Notes: generated by a model not told the origin, from the letters alone. DNA of 41,160 bases from Actinomycetota bacterium (GCA_009702325.1 WLID01000012.1:1-41160); one strand, 5' to 3'; shown: positions 33,050 to 40,702, numbered from the stretch's first letter. A program made the numbers and translations.

Positions 33050-33412
33050 CTACTCCGCGGCTGCAGCGGCGTCATCGGCCGCTCCAGACGTGGCTCCAAG
33101 CTGGGCAGGGGCCTTCGTGCTTCCACCCTGGACGCGCCGCACGGCGAGGTGCCGCATGACGCCGTCGGTGATCTTCAGCACGCGCGTGATTTCGTCGAGC
33201 GTCGCGGGTGCGGCTGTGAAGAGCAGCAGGTGGTAGACACCGTCAGGCTTGTGGTTGATCTCGTAGGCGAGCTTGCGGCGACCCCACGGCTCGTGGCCGT
33301 CCCAGGATCCTCCGTCAGCTTCGACCTGCTCGCGCATGCGCGCGACGACCTCGTTCGCCTTTTCTTCGGCGAGTTCAGGGTCGAGCATGAGTAGTACTTC
33401 GTACGCGTTCAT
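33050..33412 (-). CDS. rpsF: Ribosomal protein bS6
   Basis: A 120-residue S6: MNAYEVLLMLDPELAEEKANEVVARM, WGRRKLAYEINHKPDGVYHLLLF, and VLKITDGVMRHLAVRR. The last 25 residues or so are an Ala-rich extension ending AADDAAAAAE. It is the first gene of the ribosomal/ssb operon. The leader upstream is about 100 nt if the TACACT at 33512-33517 is its -10. Confidence 0.95.
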   Translation of the reverse strand: MNAYEVLLMLDPELAEEKANEVVARMREQVEADGGSWDGHEPWGRRKLAYEINHKPDGVYHLLLFTAAPATLDEITRVLKITDGVMRHLAVRRVQGGSTKAPAQLGATSGAADDAAAAAE

Positions 33413-33511
33413 AGTCCCGAATCTCCCTTCCTTCTCATGGACTTAGTCGGCCCCGCCTCCTTGGCACCGTTCGGGTGGACGGCGCGACGGGCGTGGCGAG
33501 AAGCGGCGGGC

Positions 33512-33521
33512 AGTGTAGCAT
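33512..33521. promoter_or_regulatory. Overlapping divergent -10 hexamers (rpsF and acidic membrane protein)
   Basis: Minus-strand TACACT (33512-33517) would drive rpsF with a leader of about 100 nt. Plus-strand TAGCAT (33516-33521) would drive the gene at 33551. No convincing -35 is visible for either. Confidence 0.3.
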
Positions 33522-33550
33522 CGGCCTGTGCCCGGCCGCGGAATCGTCCA

Positions 33551-33940
33551 GTGAAACGCCTGTTGGCGGTCTTTCTGGGCGGCCTCGGTGGAGGGCTTGG
33601 TGTCTCTGCTTACGTGAAGCGCTTGCGGGGCAAGGGTAGCGGTCAGGCGGCCGTTGACCTTGGCCCAAGCCCGGCCGACGAGCTGCGTGAGCGGTTGGCA
33701 GCGGCGAAAGCGGCGGCCGCTTCGGCCCCGGAGACGGTCGTCGAGGACGTGCAGCAGGAGGTGGCGGAAGTCGCGGAACCAACGGCGCTCCCGACCTTCA
33801 CCGTCCCAGAGCCGGAGCCCGAACCGGAGCCGCAGGCACCTCTCGTCGATACGCCGACGCCGGCCGATGAACTCGGTCTCGATGCTCGTCGTCGTGACGT
33901 GCACGAACGCGCCCGACGCGCGCTCGACGAGCTGAAGTAG
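33551..33940 (+). CDS. Small membrane-anchored acidic/proline-rich protein
   Basis: A 129-residue protein of unknown function. GTG 33551 gives a single N-terminal membrane segment with a Gly-rich core (KRLLAVFLGGLGGGLGVSAYVKRLRGKG). It is followed by an Ala/Glu-rich helix, a PEPEPEPEPQ spacer (residues about 85-95) and a C-terminal helix ADELGLDARRRDVHERARRALDELK. The longer frame from ATG 33437 runs through the rpsF leader and was not used. The build, with an anchor, a rigid Pro-Glu stalk and a charged helix, suggests an inner-membrane tether, but no family is recognised. Confidence 0.65.
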   Translation: MKRLLAVFLGGLGGGLGVSAYVKRLRGKGSGQAAVDLGPSPADELRERLAAAKAAAASAPETVVEDVQQEVAEVAEPTALPTFTVPEPEPEPEPQAPLVDTPTPADELGLDARRRDVHERARRALDELK

Positions 33941-34060
33941 CGCGAACTCCCCGCAAAATCACCCTTTTGGTCCGCAGGAACGGGACAGCTGGGACCGAAT
34001 TCGCGCCATCCCGGGTGCAATTTCACTTCCCGGGAGACCTACTGCCTGGGGAGGCATTAC

Positions 34061-35989
34061 GTGAACACTGCGGTGTTGTTCAAGCGCGGCACGACGCGTG
34101 TCGTCGCGACCGTCGCGATCTTGGTGGGGCTGCTGATGGTGGCGCCTGCCGCGAACGCGGGAAAGACCAAGCACGTTGCGCGAACGGGAACGCTCGATCA
34201 TTTCCGTGTCGCGATTCCAGCGGCACAGAAGTACACCGACACGGGATTCGTCGTGACGGTGACAGCGCTCGACTCGGCCAACCGGACCGTCACGAACTTC
34301 GCGGGCGCGATCAACGCCGTTGATGTGACGGGGTCGCTCTACGCGATCCAGCCGTTCGTTTGGGCGAACGGCGTTGCGACCGCGACGCTTGCGGTGGCGC
34401 AGCCTTCGCGCAACAACACGATTGTTGTGTCGGGGAACTCTGCGACAGGAACGAGCAACGTCTTCACGGTCGTTGGCTTGGTCGACCACTTCAAGGTGTC
34501 GCTCGATTCGCCAAACGTCTCTGTCGGTGCGCCTGTGGCGCTGACGGCGGTTGCCTACGACCCGCTCAACCAGGTGGTGTCGAATCTCACGGGCCCGCTT
34601 GCGGTGCCGAGTGTGATCGCAACCGATCTCAGCAACTCGATCATGCCCGTCACTCCGTTCAACTGGGTGTCTGGGACGGGCAGTGCGACCGTGGCATTCA
34701 TGCAGCCATTCAAGAACAACACGGTGACGGTTGCTGCCGCCGGTGCGGCGGGAACCTCGTCGCCGTTCATCGTCTACGGCTTCGTCGATCACTTCCGTGT
34801 GACGGTAAGCGACAGTCCTGTCGCCCAGAACACCCCGCTCACGCTCACTGCGGTTGCCTTGGATGTGTTGAACCAGCAGGTGCTGAACCTCAACGGGCAG
34901 GTTGGCCCCAACGTGAACGTCACCGATCGAAGCGGTCACCTGATGCCCGGCACCCCATTTGCGTGGGCGAAGGCTGTTGGCACAGCCACGCTGCAGATCG
35001 CTGTGCCCTTCAAGGACGACCGGTTGACCGTTGCCGGATCGGGCGCCGTTGGTGTTTCGCCGTCGTTCGATGTGATCGGGCAGGCGGTGGGTCTCAAGTT
35101 CTCGGCGATCACGACGCCGCTGACGGCAGGCGTCGCTGCACCGGTGACGGTCACGGCCGTTGACTCGCTTGGTCAGACAGCGATGTTCTCGCCCGCCTCG
35201 ACGATCACCGTGTCGTCAGGGGAGGTCTTCACGTCGACTGTCGCTGAGCGAAGCGGTGTGGCCCGTGTTTCGATCCTGGTGCCCGCGCCTGCTCATGCAA
35301 TTCAGTTCACAGCTCGTGCTGCGGCACCGCTTGGCTCCGGCAACCTCACCGGGACGAGCGCAACTGTCGATGTGATTGGGCCGCTCGCGAAGTTGAAGGT
35401 GACGCTCGCTGCTGCCACCGTTCGCGTCAGCGGCCTGCGTGGTGGCACGCTCGGTGTGACGGTGACGGCACAGGATGCGCTGGGTCAGACGGTGCAGTCG
35501 TTTGCTGGCCCGGTCGCGATCACCGACACGACCGGCACGGTCAGCACTGCCGTTCCGTTCGTTTGGACGGCAGGTGTCGGCAAGGGCGCGCTGCAGTTCG
35601 GAACGCCCTACAAGGGTGATGTGATCACGGTCTCGGACGGCGGCGGTGCGGTCAAGCCTGCGCGGAGCACGGCGTTCGATGTGATTGGTGTTGTCGACCG
35701 CTTCGCGGTGACGCTGAGCAGCCCAACGACGCTGAACACGACCGTCACCGTGACGGTTCGGGCGTATGACGCGCTTGGTCAGTCGGTGCAGGATTACGTC
35801 GGCCCGATCACCTTGAGCGATACCCCGAACGGGATTGTTGTCGTGACGCCCGTGAGCTTCGCGGGTGGTGTCGGAACCGGGCAGGTCAAGTTCACGATCA
35901 AGGCGGCCGGGAACCGGGTCACCGCCACCGACAACTCAGGCCTGGCAGTGCCTCCCACAGGCCGGAGCGTGGCGTTCGACGTCCGCTAG
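34061..35989 (+). CDS. Secreted protein with six tandem Ig-like beta repeats
   Basis: A 642-residue exported protein. GTG 34061 is preceded by GGGGAGG (34048-34054) at 6 nt. Residues 1 to about 33 are a signal peptide ending APAANA. The rest is six repeats of 96-104 residues beginning near 45 (LDHFRV), 141 (VDHFKV), 242 (VDHFRV), 342 (AVGLKF), 441 (LAKLKV) and 545 (VDRFAV). Each contains VTVTAxDxxxQxVxxxxG...P(F)xW...GxATxxxxxPxKxxxxTV. This is an Ig-like/Big-type sandwich. There is no sortase motif, membrane anchor or enzymatic domain. It may form an extracellular fibre or surface layer component. Confidence 0.8.
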   Translation: MNTAVLFKRGTTRVVATVAILVGLLMVAPAANAGKTKHVARTGTLDHFRVAIPAAQKYTDTGFVVTVTALDSANRTVTNFAGAINAVDVTGSLYAIQPFVWANGVATATLAVAQPSRNNTIVVSGNSATGTSNVFTVVGLVDHFKVSLDSPNVSVGAPVALTAVAYDPLNQVVSNLTGPLAVPSVIATDLSNSIMPVTPFNWVSGTGSATVAFMQPFKNNTVTVAAAGAAGTSSPFIVYGFVDHFRVTVSDSPVAQNTPLTLTAVALDVLNQQVLNLNGQVGPNVNVTDRSGHLMPGTPFAWAKAVGTATLQIAVPFKDDRLTVAGSGAVGVSPSFDVIGQAVGLKFSAITTPLTAGVAAPVTVTAVDSLGQTAMFSPASTITVSSGEVFTSTVAERSGVARVSILVPAPAHAIQFTARAAAPLGSGNLTGTSATVDVIGPLAKLKVTLAAATVRVSGLRGGTLGVTVTAQDALGQTVQSFAGPVAITDTTGTVSTAVPFVWTAGVGKGALQFGTPYKGDVITVSDGGGAVKPARSTAFDVIGVVDRFAVTLSSPTTLNTTVTVTVRAYDALGQSVQDYVGPITLSDTPNGIVVVTPVSFAGGVGTGQVKFTIKAAGNRVTATDNSGLAVPPTGRSVAFDVR

Positions 35990-36013
35990 GTCTCCTCGCA
36001 CATTCGGGTTGAG

Positions 36014-36044
36014 CGGCGGGCGGCCTTCGGGTCGCCCGCCGTCG
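36014..36044 (+). terminator. Hairpin terminator after the Ig-repeat protein
   Basis: A 9-bp perfect GC stem, 36014-36022 with 36033-36041, has a 10-nt loop (GCCTTCGGGT) and is followed by TCGTTTCG. The T tract is weak. Confidence 0.55.
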
Positions 36045-36072
36045 TTTCGCCCTGCTTGGAGTGCTGCCGCGC

Positions 36073-36744
36073 TTAGAGGCGGTGCTGGACGATGTAGGAG
36101 GCGCGCATTCCGAGGATGAGCGCCACCGCCGTCAATGCGTAGAGCCCGTAGATCGCGAGTGCCTTGTTGCGGCCGCCGCCGTGCCACAGGAACCGTGCGG
36201 CGCGGAAGACGGCGCCGCCGTCGAGGATCGACACCGGGATCATGTTGATCAGGTTGAGCATGAAGCCTGTGTAGGCAAGTGCGTGGAGCACCGGCGAGTT
36301 CTGGTGCTCTCCCCAGATGTAACAGACCATCGCGCCAAACCCACCGACGATTGGGCCAGCGATCGCGACCCGTGCCGCCTGCCACGGATTGCCGGCGGTC
36401 ATCTTCACGTAGGCGCCGATGAACGGGATGAACACGGGCACCTTGGGATGGAGACCTTCGCGCTGTGCCTCGATGAAGTGGCCGAGCTCGTGTACGAGGA
36501 TCAGCGCGACGAAGCCAACGGCAAACGGCCAGCCAAAGATCAGTGCGTAGCCGCCGACGGCGATGAAGATCGTTGCGAACTTGAACAGCGATCCGAGCTT
36601 GAGCAGCAGGGCACCCAGGCCGATCAGCGGCGCGGTGAACCGGCTGAGTGTCTGGCGGGCGCTCTTGCGGCTGCTCTCGGGCTGGACGGGGTCGTACCGT
36701 GGCGGCTCTTCGGCCGGCGGGCGGGGTTCGAAGAGGTCGCTCAT
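36073..36744 (-). CDS. Site-2-protease family (M50) membrane metalloprotease
   Basis: A 223-residue membrane protein. The zinc motif is H85-E86-L-G-H89 in LILVHELGHFIEA, and the third ligand aspartate is D175 in NMIPVSILDGG. There are about five to six membrane segments, a cytosolic Pro-rich N-terminus (SDLFEPRPPAEEPPRYDP), and no PDZ domain. It resembles compact S2P-like peptidases that cleave within membranes. The target is unknown. ATG 36744 overlaps the stop of the M29-like gene (ATGA). The 11 residues upstream in frame are shadow. Confidence 0.85.
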   Translation of the reverse strand: MSDLFEPRPPAEEPPRYDPVQPESSRKSARQTLSRFTAPLIGLGALLLKLGSLFKFATIFIAVGGYALIFGWPFAVGFVALILVHELGHFIEAQREGLHPKVPVFIPFIGAYVKMTAGNPWQAARVAIAGPIVGGFGAMVCYIWGEHQNSPVLHALAYTGFMLNLINMIPVSILDGGAVFRAARFLWHGGGRNKALAIYGLYALTAVALILGMRASYIVQHRL

Positions 36745-37682
36745 GCGGGGAGCTCCACGAGCTGGCCGTCGGCCCACACTGTGGGCTCGCTGAAGATGCA
36801 GTCGACGTGGATCTTGGCCTCGTTGTCGCCGCCGTAGGTGCCGGTGTTGCGGCCGATTGCGACGTGCGCGGTGCGAGCGGCCTTCTCGTCGAGCATCACG
36901 TGGCCGCGCGGGATGACTGCTGGGTTGAACCCGATGCCAAGCTCGGCGATCACGTCGGCGCCGGTGCCCGCCTCTTCGACGATTGCACGCAGCATGTCGG
37001 CGGCTCGGCCACCTTCGATCGAGGTGACGCGTCCTGCCGTGAAGCGCAGGGTGACCGGCTCGTCGACGAGCCCCTCGACGGTGTAGGGAACGGTGAGGTC
37101 AGCGACGAGGACACCATCGGTGCCGTCGCGGAGCGGGGCGATGTAGATCTCGCCGTTCGGGAAATTCGCGAAGTGGCCGGCTTCGAGCACACCGGTGTCG
37201 TTGTTCCAGTGGCGTCCTTCGACGCGCAGCGTCAGGTCGGTGCCGGCGGCGCCTGTGATGCGGATCTCGCTCGCGCCCTGCACCTGCGCGAGCAGTTTGG
37301 CTGCGTTGCCGGTGAGGTCGGGCGGTGTCTCAGACAGCTCGCCTTCGAGCAGTTCCTTGTCGACGAGGCCCATGTAGATCTCGCGGCCACCGTGGCCGGT
37401 CACCGAGTGGTTCAGCTTGAAGCGCTCGTCGCCCTCGTGCGGCTTGGGGTAGCGGGCGAGGAAGAGGCAGACGTCGGCACGCGCGCCAGCTTCGACGGGC
37501 GCGACACCCTCCCAGATCTCAAGCTCGGTGGTCGCGCCCCGCAGCTGCGCGGCCCCGACGAGGTGGTCGCCCTGCTCTGCGATCGGTGGGTCGACAACGA
37601 CGAGCACGTGTTCGCCCGCCTGCACGCCTGCCGCCTCAAGGAGGTGGTGTGTCCAGCCGGGGAAGGGACTGTCGGAGCTCAA
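36741..37682 (-). CDS. M29-like aminopeptidase
   Basis: A 313-residue protein resembling thermophilic (M29/AmpS-type) aminopeptidases. The C-terminal half has NFPNGEIYIAPL, AELGIGFNPAV, DEKAARTAHVAIGRN and GGDNEAKIHVDCIF, which carry the expected Glu, Glu, His, His and Asp metal ligands. The N-terminal half is shorter than in the usual enzymes of about 400 residues. TTG 37682 is the start, 16 nt after the MoaD-MoaE stop. The three genes moaDE, this one and the M50 protease form one unit. Confidence 0.75.
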   Translation of the reverse strand: MSSDSPFPGWTHHLLEAAGVQAGEHVLVVVDPPIAEQGDHLVGAAQLRGATTELEIWEGVAPVEAGARADVCLFLARYPKPHEGDERFKLNHSVTGHGGREIYMGLVDKELLEGELSETPPDLTGNAAKLLAQVQGASEIRITGAAGTDLTLRVEGRHWNNDTGVLEAGHFANFPNGEIYIAPLRDGTDGVLVADLTVPYTVEGLVDEPVTLRFTAGRVTSIEGGRAADMLRAIVEEAGTGADVIAELGIGFNPAVIPRGHVMLDEKAARTAHVAIGRNTGTYGGDNEAKIHVDCIFSEPTVWADGQLVELPA

Positions 37683-37698
37683 CGAGGCGACAGTCGGG

Positions 37699-38328
37699 TC
37701 AGGAGCCCTGACCGATCCACTCTTCGCCGCCTTCGTAAACCTCTTTCTTCCAGAGCGGAACGTCGCCCTTGAGGGTGTCGATGGCGTCTTTGCACGCGGC
37801 GAGCGTGTCGGCGCGATGGGCGCCGCTCACTGCGATGAGCACCGACGGTTCGCCGATGTTGACACGCCCGGTGCGGTGGTGGATCGAAATCTTCTTGATG
37901 TCGTACTTCTGCTTCAGCTCGCTTGCGAGCTTTTCCATCATCTCTTCCGCCATGCCCTCGTACGCCTCGTAGTCGAGGTAGAGCACGTTGCGGTCGCGTG
38001 AGCGGTTGCGGGCGGTGCCCGAGAAGGTGGCGATTGCGCCGGCGCCGTCATCGGCGACCTCGGCCATGATCGTGTCGAGCGACAGCGGCTCGTCGCTGAG
38101 GATGAACGCGCCACCGGAGACCGGCGGGATCAGCGCGACGACGTCACCGTCGTTCAGCACCGTGTCCTTCGGGGCGTACTCGCGGTTGACGGCGTAGAGC
38201 AGCCCGTCGGGCTCGACACCCAGGTCGAGCTGCGCCCAGACGTCGGCAACGGTCGCTGCGTCGATGTCGCGCTGCGACCAACCGGCTCGTTCTTTGAGCC
38301 CTGCGAACAGTCTCACCTTGACCTGCAC
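37699..38328 (-). CDS. moaX: Fused molybdopterin synthase MoaD-MoaE
   Basis: A 209-residue fusion. Residues 1-73 are MoaD (VKVRLFAGLKERAG..., LNDGDVVALIPPVSGG), with the Gly72-Gly73 that must carry the thiocarboxylate. Residues 74-209 are MoaE, with IATFSGTARNRSRDR, LDYEAYEGMAEEMM, IHHRTGRVNIGEPSVLIAVSGAHR and PLWKKE (the lysines of the active site). Normally MoaD ends at GG. In M. tuberculosis the fused MoaX is cleaved after its GG to become active, so the same is likely here. GTG 38328 is 7 nt after TACCCT. The extra upstream frame to 38400 overlaps the divergent promoter. Confidence 0.9.
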   Translation of the reverse strand: MQVKVRLFAGLKERAGWSQRDIDAATVADVWAQLDLGVEPDGLLYAVNREYAPKDTVLNDGDVVALIPPVSGGAFILSDEPLSLDTIMAEVADDGAGAIATFSGTARNRSRDRNVLYLDYEAYEGMAEEMMEKLASELKQKYDIKKISIHHRTGRVNIGEPSVLIAVSGAHRADTLAACKDAIDTLKGDVPLWKKEVYEGGEEWIGQGS

Positions 38329-38335
38329 GCTCGGT

Positions 38336-38341
38336 AGGGTA
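38336..38341 (-). promoter_or_regulatory. Leaderless -10 (TACCCT) of the moaDE operon
   Basis: TACCCT is separated by 7 nt from GTG 38328, in the gap divergent to the glycosyltransferase. Confidence 0.55.
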
Positions 38342-38392
38342 CCGCGCCCTCTCGCAAACCGGGTAGTGGGAGCGGTACGGTCCAGGAACTCG

Positions 38393-39394
38393 ATGCGCAT
38401 CTTGCTTGTCTCCCAGATGTATCCGGGCCCGGCCGACCCTGACCTTGGCGTGTTTGTGGCGCAGCTTGAGCGTGAGCTTGTGGGGCGCGGTCACACGATC
38501 GATCGGGCGGTATTGGACAGGCGCGGGGGTGGCAAGAAGCGGTTCCTCGAGCTGCGTCGGGCGGTGCGACGGGCACCGAAGCCCGACGTTGTGTGGTCGC
38601 ACTTTCTCGTGCCGGCGGGGTTCTTCGCGGCGGGAGTGAAGGCGCCGCACGTCGCGACCGCACACGGCACAGATGTGCGGAATATCGGTGCGGTGCCGGG
38701 GATTCGTTGGGCCACACGCCGGGTTGTGCGTAGGGCGGCGTCGGTGATCGCAGTGTCGCGCTACCTTGGTGCGGAGCTTGAAGCGAAGGTTCCGGAGGCA
38801 CGGGGGAAGGTCGAGATCGTCGACTGCGGTGTCGACCTTGAGCGCTTTGCGCCGGGTGGCACGGCCGCACCTGCGTTGGCAGGTCTCGCGCATCCGATCT
38901 TCCTGGCGATCGGCAGCCTCACCGAACGCAAGAACGTTGTGCGCCTGGCCGATGCGTTTGTGCAGTTCGGGCACGGGACGCTCGTGTTCCTCGGCGACGG
39001 CCCGCTGCGGGCCGAGCTCGAAGGGCGGCCGGGAGTGGTGCTCGCAGGACGCGTTGCGCACGACGAGGTCGGCTCCTGGATCGCGGGGGCCGATGTCGTG
39101 TGCGGCCCGGCGCTTGTCGAGCCGTTCGGCCAGGCGCTCCTTGAGGCGCTTGCGTGCGGCAAGCCGGTGGTCGCAACCAACGTGGGTGGGCCGCCCGAGT
39201 TCGTTCCGGTCGGTGGCGGCGTTCTCGTCAATCCGCTCGACACAGGCGACATCGCACGTGGACTCGCCGAGGCCGCCGCGCTGCCCTCACCAAACGACGC
39301 TGCCCGCGCCGCCGCGGCTGAGCACGACGTCAGGCGGCAGGCGGAACGGGTGGAGGCGATTCTGCTTCGAGCTGTGCAAGGTCGGCGAGCCTAA
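38393..39394 (+). CDS. GT4-family glycosyltransferase
   Basis: A 333-residue GT-B enzyme. The N-terminus MRILLVSQMYPGPADPDLGVFVAQLERELVGRGH is typical of the acceptor domain. The donor domain has IGSLTERKNV, FLGDGPLRAELE and the E-x7-E motif in VEPFGQALLEALACGKPVVATNVGGPPEFV. It likely uses a nucleotide-sugar to build an envelope glycan or small glycoside. ATG 38393 is chosen from the fold start, with AGGA nearby. The last 65 bp overlap, on the other strand, the small gene at 39330-39560. Confidence 0.88.
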   Translation: MRILLVSQMYPGPADPDLGVFVAQLERELVGRGHTIDRAVLDRRGGGKKRFLELRRAVRRAPKPDVVWSHFLVPAGFFAAGVKAPHVATAHGTDVRNIGAVPGIRWATRRVVRRAASVIAVSRYLGAELEAKVPEARGKVEIVDCGVDLERFAPGGTAAPALAGLAHPIFLAIGSLTERKNVVRLADAFVQFGHGTLVFLGDGPLRAELEGRPGVVLAGRVAHDEVGSWIAGADVVCGPALVEPFGQALLEALACGKPVVATNVGGPPEFVPVGGGVLVNPLDTGDIARGLAEAAALPSPNDAARAAAAEHDVRRQAERVEAILLRAVQGRRA

Positions 39395-39560
39395 GCTCGA
39401 TCAGCGGCCGCACCTTGTCTTCGATTCCCGCCTTGCGCGCAACGGCAAGCGCTGCCTCGTAGCTCTCGCGCACCTTGGCGGGTGCAACACCTTGCTTGAG
39501 GCGGTTGTCGCCTGTCAGCAGGTGCTTCTGAATCTGGGTGCGGGGGTTGCCGTCGTCCAC
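39330..39560 (-). CDS. Small conserved-looking hypothetical protein
   Basis: A 76-residue protein of unknown family. MDDGNPRTQIQKHLLTGDNRLKQGVAPAKVRESYEAALAVARKAGIEDKVRPLIELRLADLAQLE reads like a two- to three-helix bundle with a repeat-like AAL-x2-A pattern, followed by a Pro-rich tail. Two facts suggest it is real: GTG 39560 sits 7 nt after TACGCT, and the sequence has sensible amphipathic helices. It overlaps the end of the glycosyltransferase by 65 bp in antisense orientation. Confidence 0.6.
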   Translation of the reverse strand: MDDGNPRTQIQKHLLTGDNRLKQGVAPAKVRESYEAALAVARKAGIEDKVRPLIELRLADLAQLEAESPPPVPPAA

Positions 39561-39567
39561 TGAGCGC

Positions 39568-39573
39568 AGCGTA
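39568..39573 (-). promoter_or_regulatory. Leaderless -10 (TACGCT) of the small hypothetical gene
   Basis: TACGCT is separated by 7 nt from GTG 39560, the same hexamer and spacing as at cbs. Confidence 0.5.
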
Positions 39574-39609
39574 ACCGCCGCGCTACCGGGTTGGGTGCGC
39601 CGATTCGGC

Positions 39610-39615
39610 TACCCT
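39610..39615 (+). promoter_or_regulatory. Candidate -10 (TACCCT) of secG
   Basis: TACCCT ends 9 nt before ATG 39625, so the leader would be only 2-3 nt. Confidence 0.35.
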
Positions 39616-39624
39616 TCGCGATCC

Positions 39625-39846
39625 ATGTTGGCAACGCTCTCTGTGATTCATGTCTTGATCTCGGCCGCACTCGTCGGTCTGATCCTCATGCACTCCGGTC
39701 GCGACGCGGGCATGGGCGGCATGGGTTTCACGCCGACCTCGCAGGGCGGCACGCACATCGTCGAGAAGAACCTCACGCGTCTGACGCTGATCGTCGCCGT
39801 GCTCTTCGTCGCGAACACTGTGGCGCTGTACCGCCTGCTGGCGTAA
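39625..39846 (+). CDS. secG: Preprotein translocase subunit SecG
   Basis: A 73-residue two-span membrane protein: LSVIHVLISAALVGLILMHSGRDAGMGGMGF, a cytosolic Gly-rich loop, then a GGTHIVEKNLTRLTLIVAVLFVANTVALYRLL span. It is part of SecYEG and stimulates protein export. The upstream in-frame extension to 39538 is not supported. Confidence 0.9.
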   Translation: MLATLSVIHVLISAALVGLILMHSGRDAGMGGMGFTPTSQGGTHIVEKNLTRLTLIVAVLFVANTVALYRLLA

Positions 39847-39857
39847 CCGACGCCCGC

Positions 39858-40586
39858 GTGCAGCTCGCCGCGCTTCACCATGTGACGTGTGTCTGCGCCG
39901 ATGCGCAGCGAACAGTCGATTTCTATCGCGACCGTTTTGGGTTTCGGCTGGTCAAGAAGACGGTCAACTTTGATGATCCGCACAGCTACCACCTGTACTT
40001 CGGTGATGAGCACGGGGCGCCCGGGACGTTGCTGACGTTCTTTGAGTGGCCGAGGTCGGAGGGTGGGCGCGTGGGGCGGGGGACGCTTGCGTCGATCACG
40101 ATCGAGAGTCCTTATGCCGACGAGCCGGCAACGGTGGAGGATCCCGACGGGTTGATTCTCAACGTCGTGCCGGGCGAGGCGCCGCGGCTGCGCTCTGTTG
40201 CCGCGCTTGGGAACCCGGCGCTCTACGCAGGGATCCTCTCGCCTGACGCACCGATCCAGTTTGGGCCGCCAACCGACACGCCCGCGTTGATCGGTGCTGG
40301 AACGACCCATCACGTCGCATGGCGGGTTGACGATGACGATGCGCTCGCCGCCTGCTTTGTGCGGCTCGACGAGCTCGGGCTGCGTCCGACCGGCCCGCTC
40401 GACCGCACGTATTTCCGGTCGGTCTACTTCCGCATGCCCGACGGGTTGCTGCACGAGGTTGCGACTGCAGGCCCTGGGTTTGCGGTCGACGAACCGGCCC
40501 GCCATTTGGGCCAGGAGCTCTCACTGCCCGCCTGGTTGGAGGAGGCGCGGCCGACTCTTGAACGGGAGCTCGCGCCGATCCGTTGA
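39858..40586 (+). CDS. Two-domain VOC (ring-cleaving dioxygenase-like) protein
   Basis: A 242-residue protein with two VOC modules, like LinE or glyoxalase/extradiol dioxygenases. Candidate metal ligands are H in ALHHVTCV, H in THHVAWRVDD and E in GLLHEVATAG. It also has FYRDRFGFRLVKKTVNFDDPHSYHLYFGDEHGAPGTLLTFF. The substrate is unknown, and its C-terminus includes the LPAWLEEARPTLERELAPIR helix common in this subfamily. GTG 39858 starts 11 bp after secG. The longer frame from 39591 is a shadow of secG. Confidence 0.85.
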   Translation: MQLAALHHVTCVCADAQRTVDFYRDRFGFRLVKKTVNFDDPHSYHLYFGDEHGAPGTLLTFFEWPRSEGGRVGRGTLASITIESPYADEPATVEDPDGLILNVVPGEAPRLRSVAALGNPALYAGILSPDAPIQFGPPTDTPALIGAGTTHHVAWRVDDDDALAACFVRLDELGLRPTGPLDRTYFRSVYFRMPDGLLHEVATAGPGFAVDEPARHLGQELSLPAWLEEARPTLERELAPIR

Positions 40587-40594
40587 TGCGTGGT

Positions 40595-40600
40595 TAGAAT
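40595..40600 (+). promoter_or_regulatory. Candidate -10 (TAGAAT) of tRNA-Leu
   Basis: TAGAAT ends 12 bp before the 5' end of the tRNA. No clear -35 is seen. Confidence 0.4.
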
Positions 40601-40612
40601 GGCGCTCCCCAC

Positions 40613-40697
40613 GCGCTGGTGGCGGAATTGGTAGACGCGCTAGGTTGAGGGCCTAGTGGCCATTGCGGTCGTGGAGGTTCAAGTCCTCTCCAGCGCA
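40613..40697 (+). tRNA. tRNA-Leu (anticodon GAG)
   Basis: An 85-nt class II tRNA. The acceptor arms are GCGCTGG (40613-40619) and CCAGCGC (40690-40696) plus discriminator A. The anticodon stem CTAGG/CCTAG encloses the loop TTGAGGG (anticodon GAG, reading CUC/CUU). It has a long variable arm and the T-arm motif GTTCAAGTC. The 3' CCA is not encoded. Confidence 0.95.
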
Positions 40698-40702
40698 TGA
40701 CG

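Noticed and set aside
33413..33511. S6:S18 autoregulatory leader of rpsF
   Set aside because: The leader is long enough, but I could not draw a convincing S6:S18 motif, so it is not listed as a feature.
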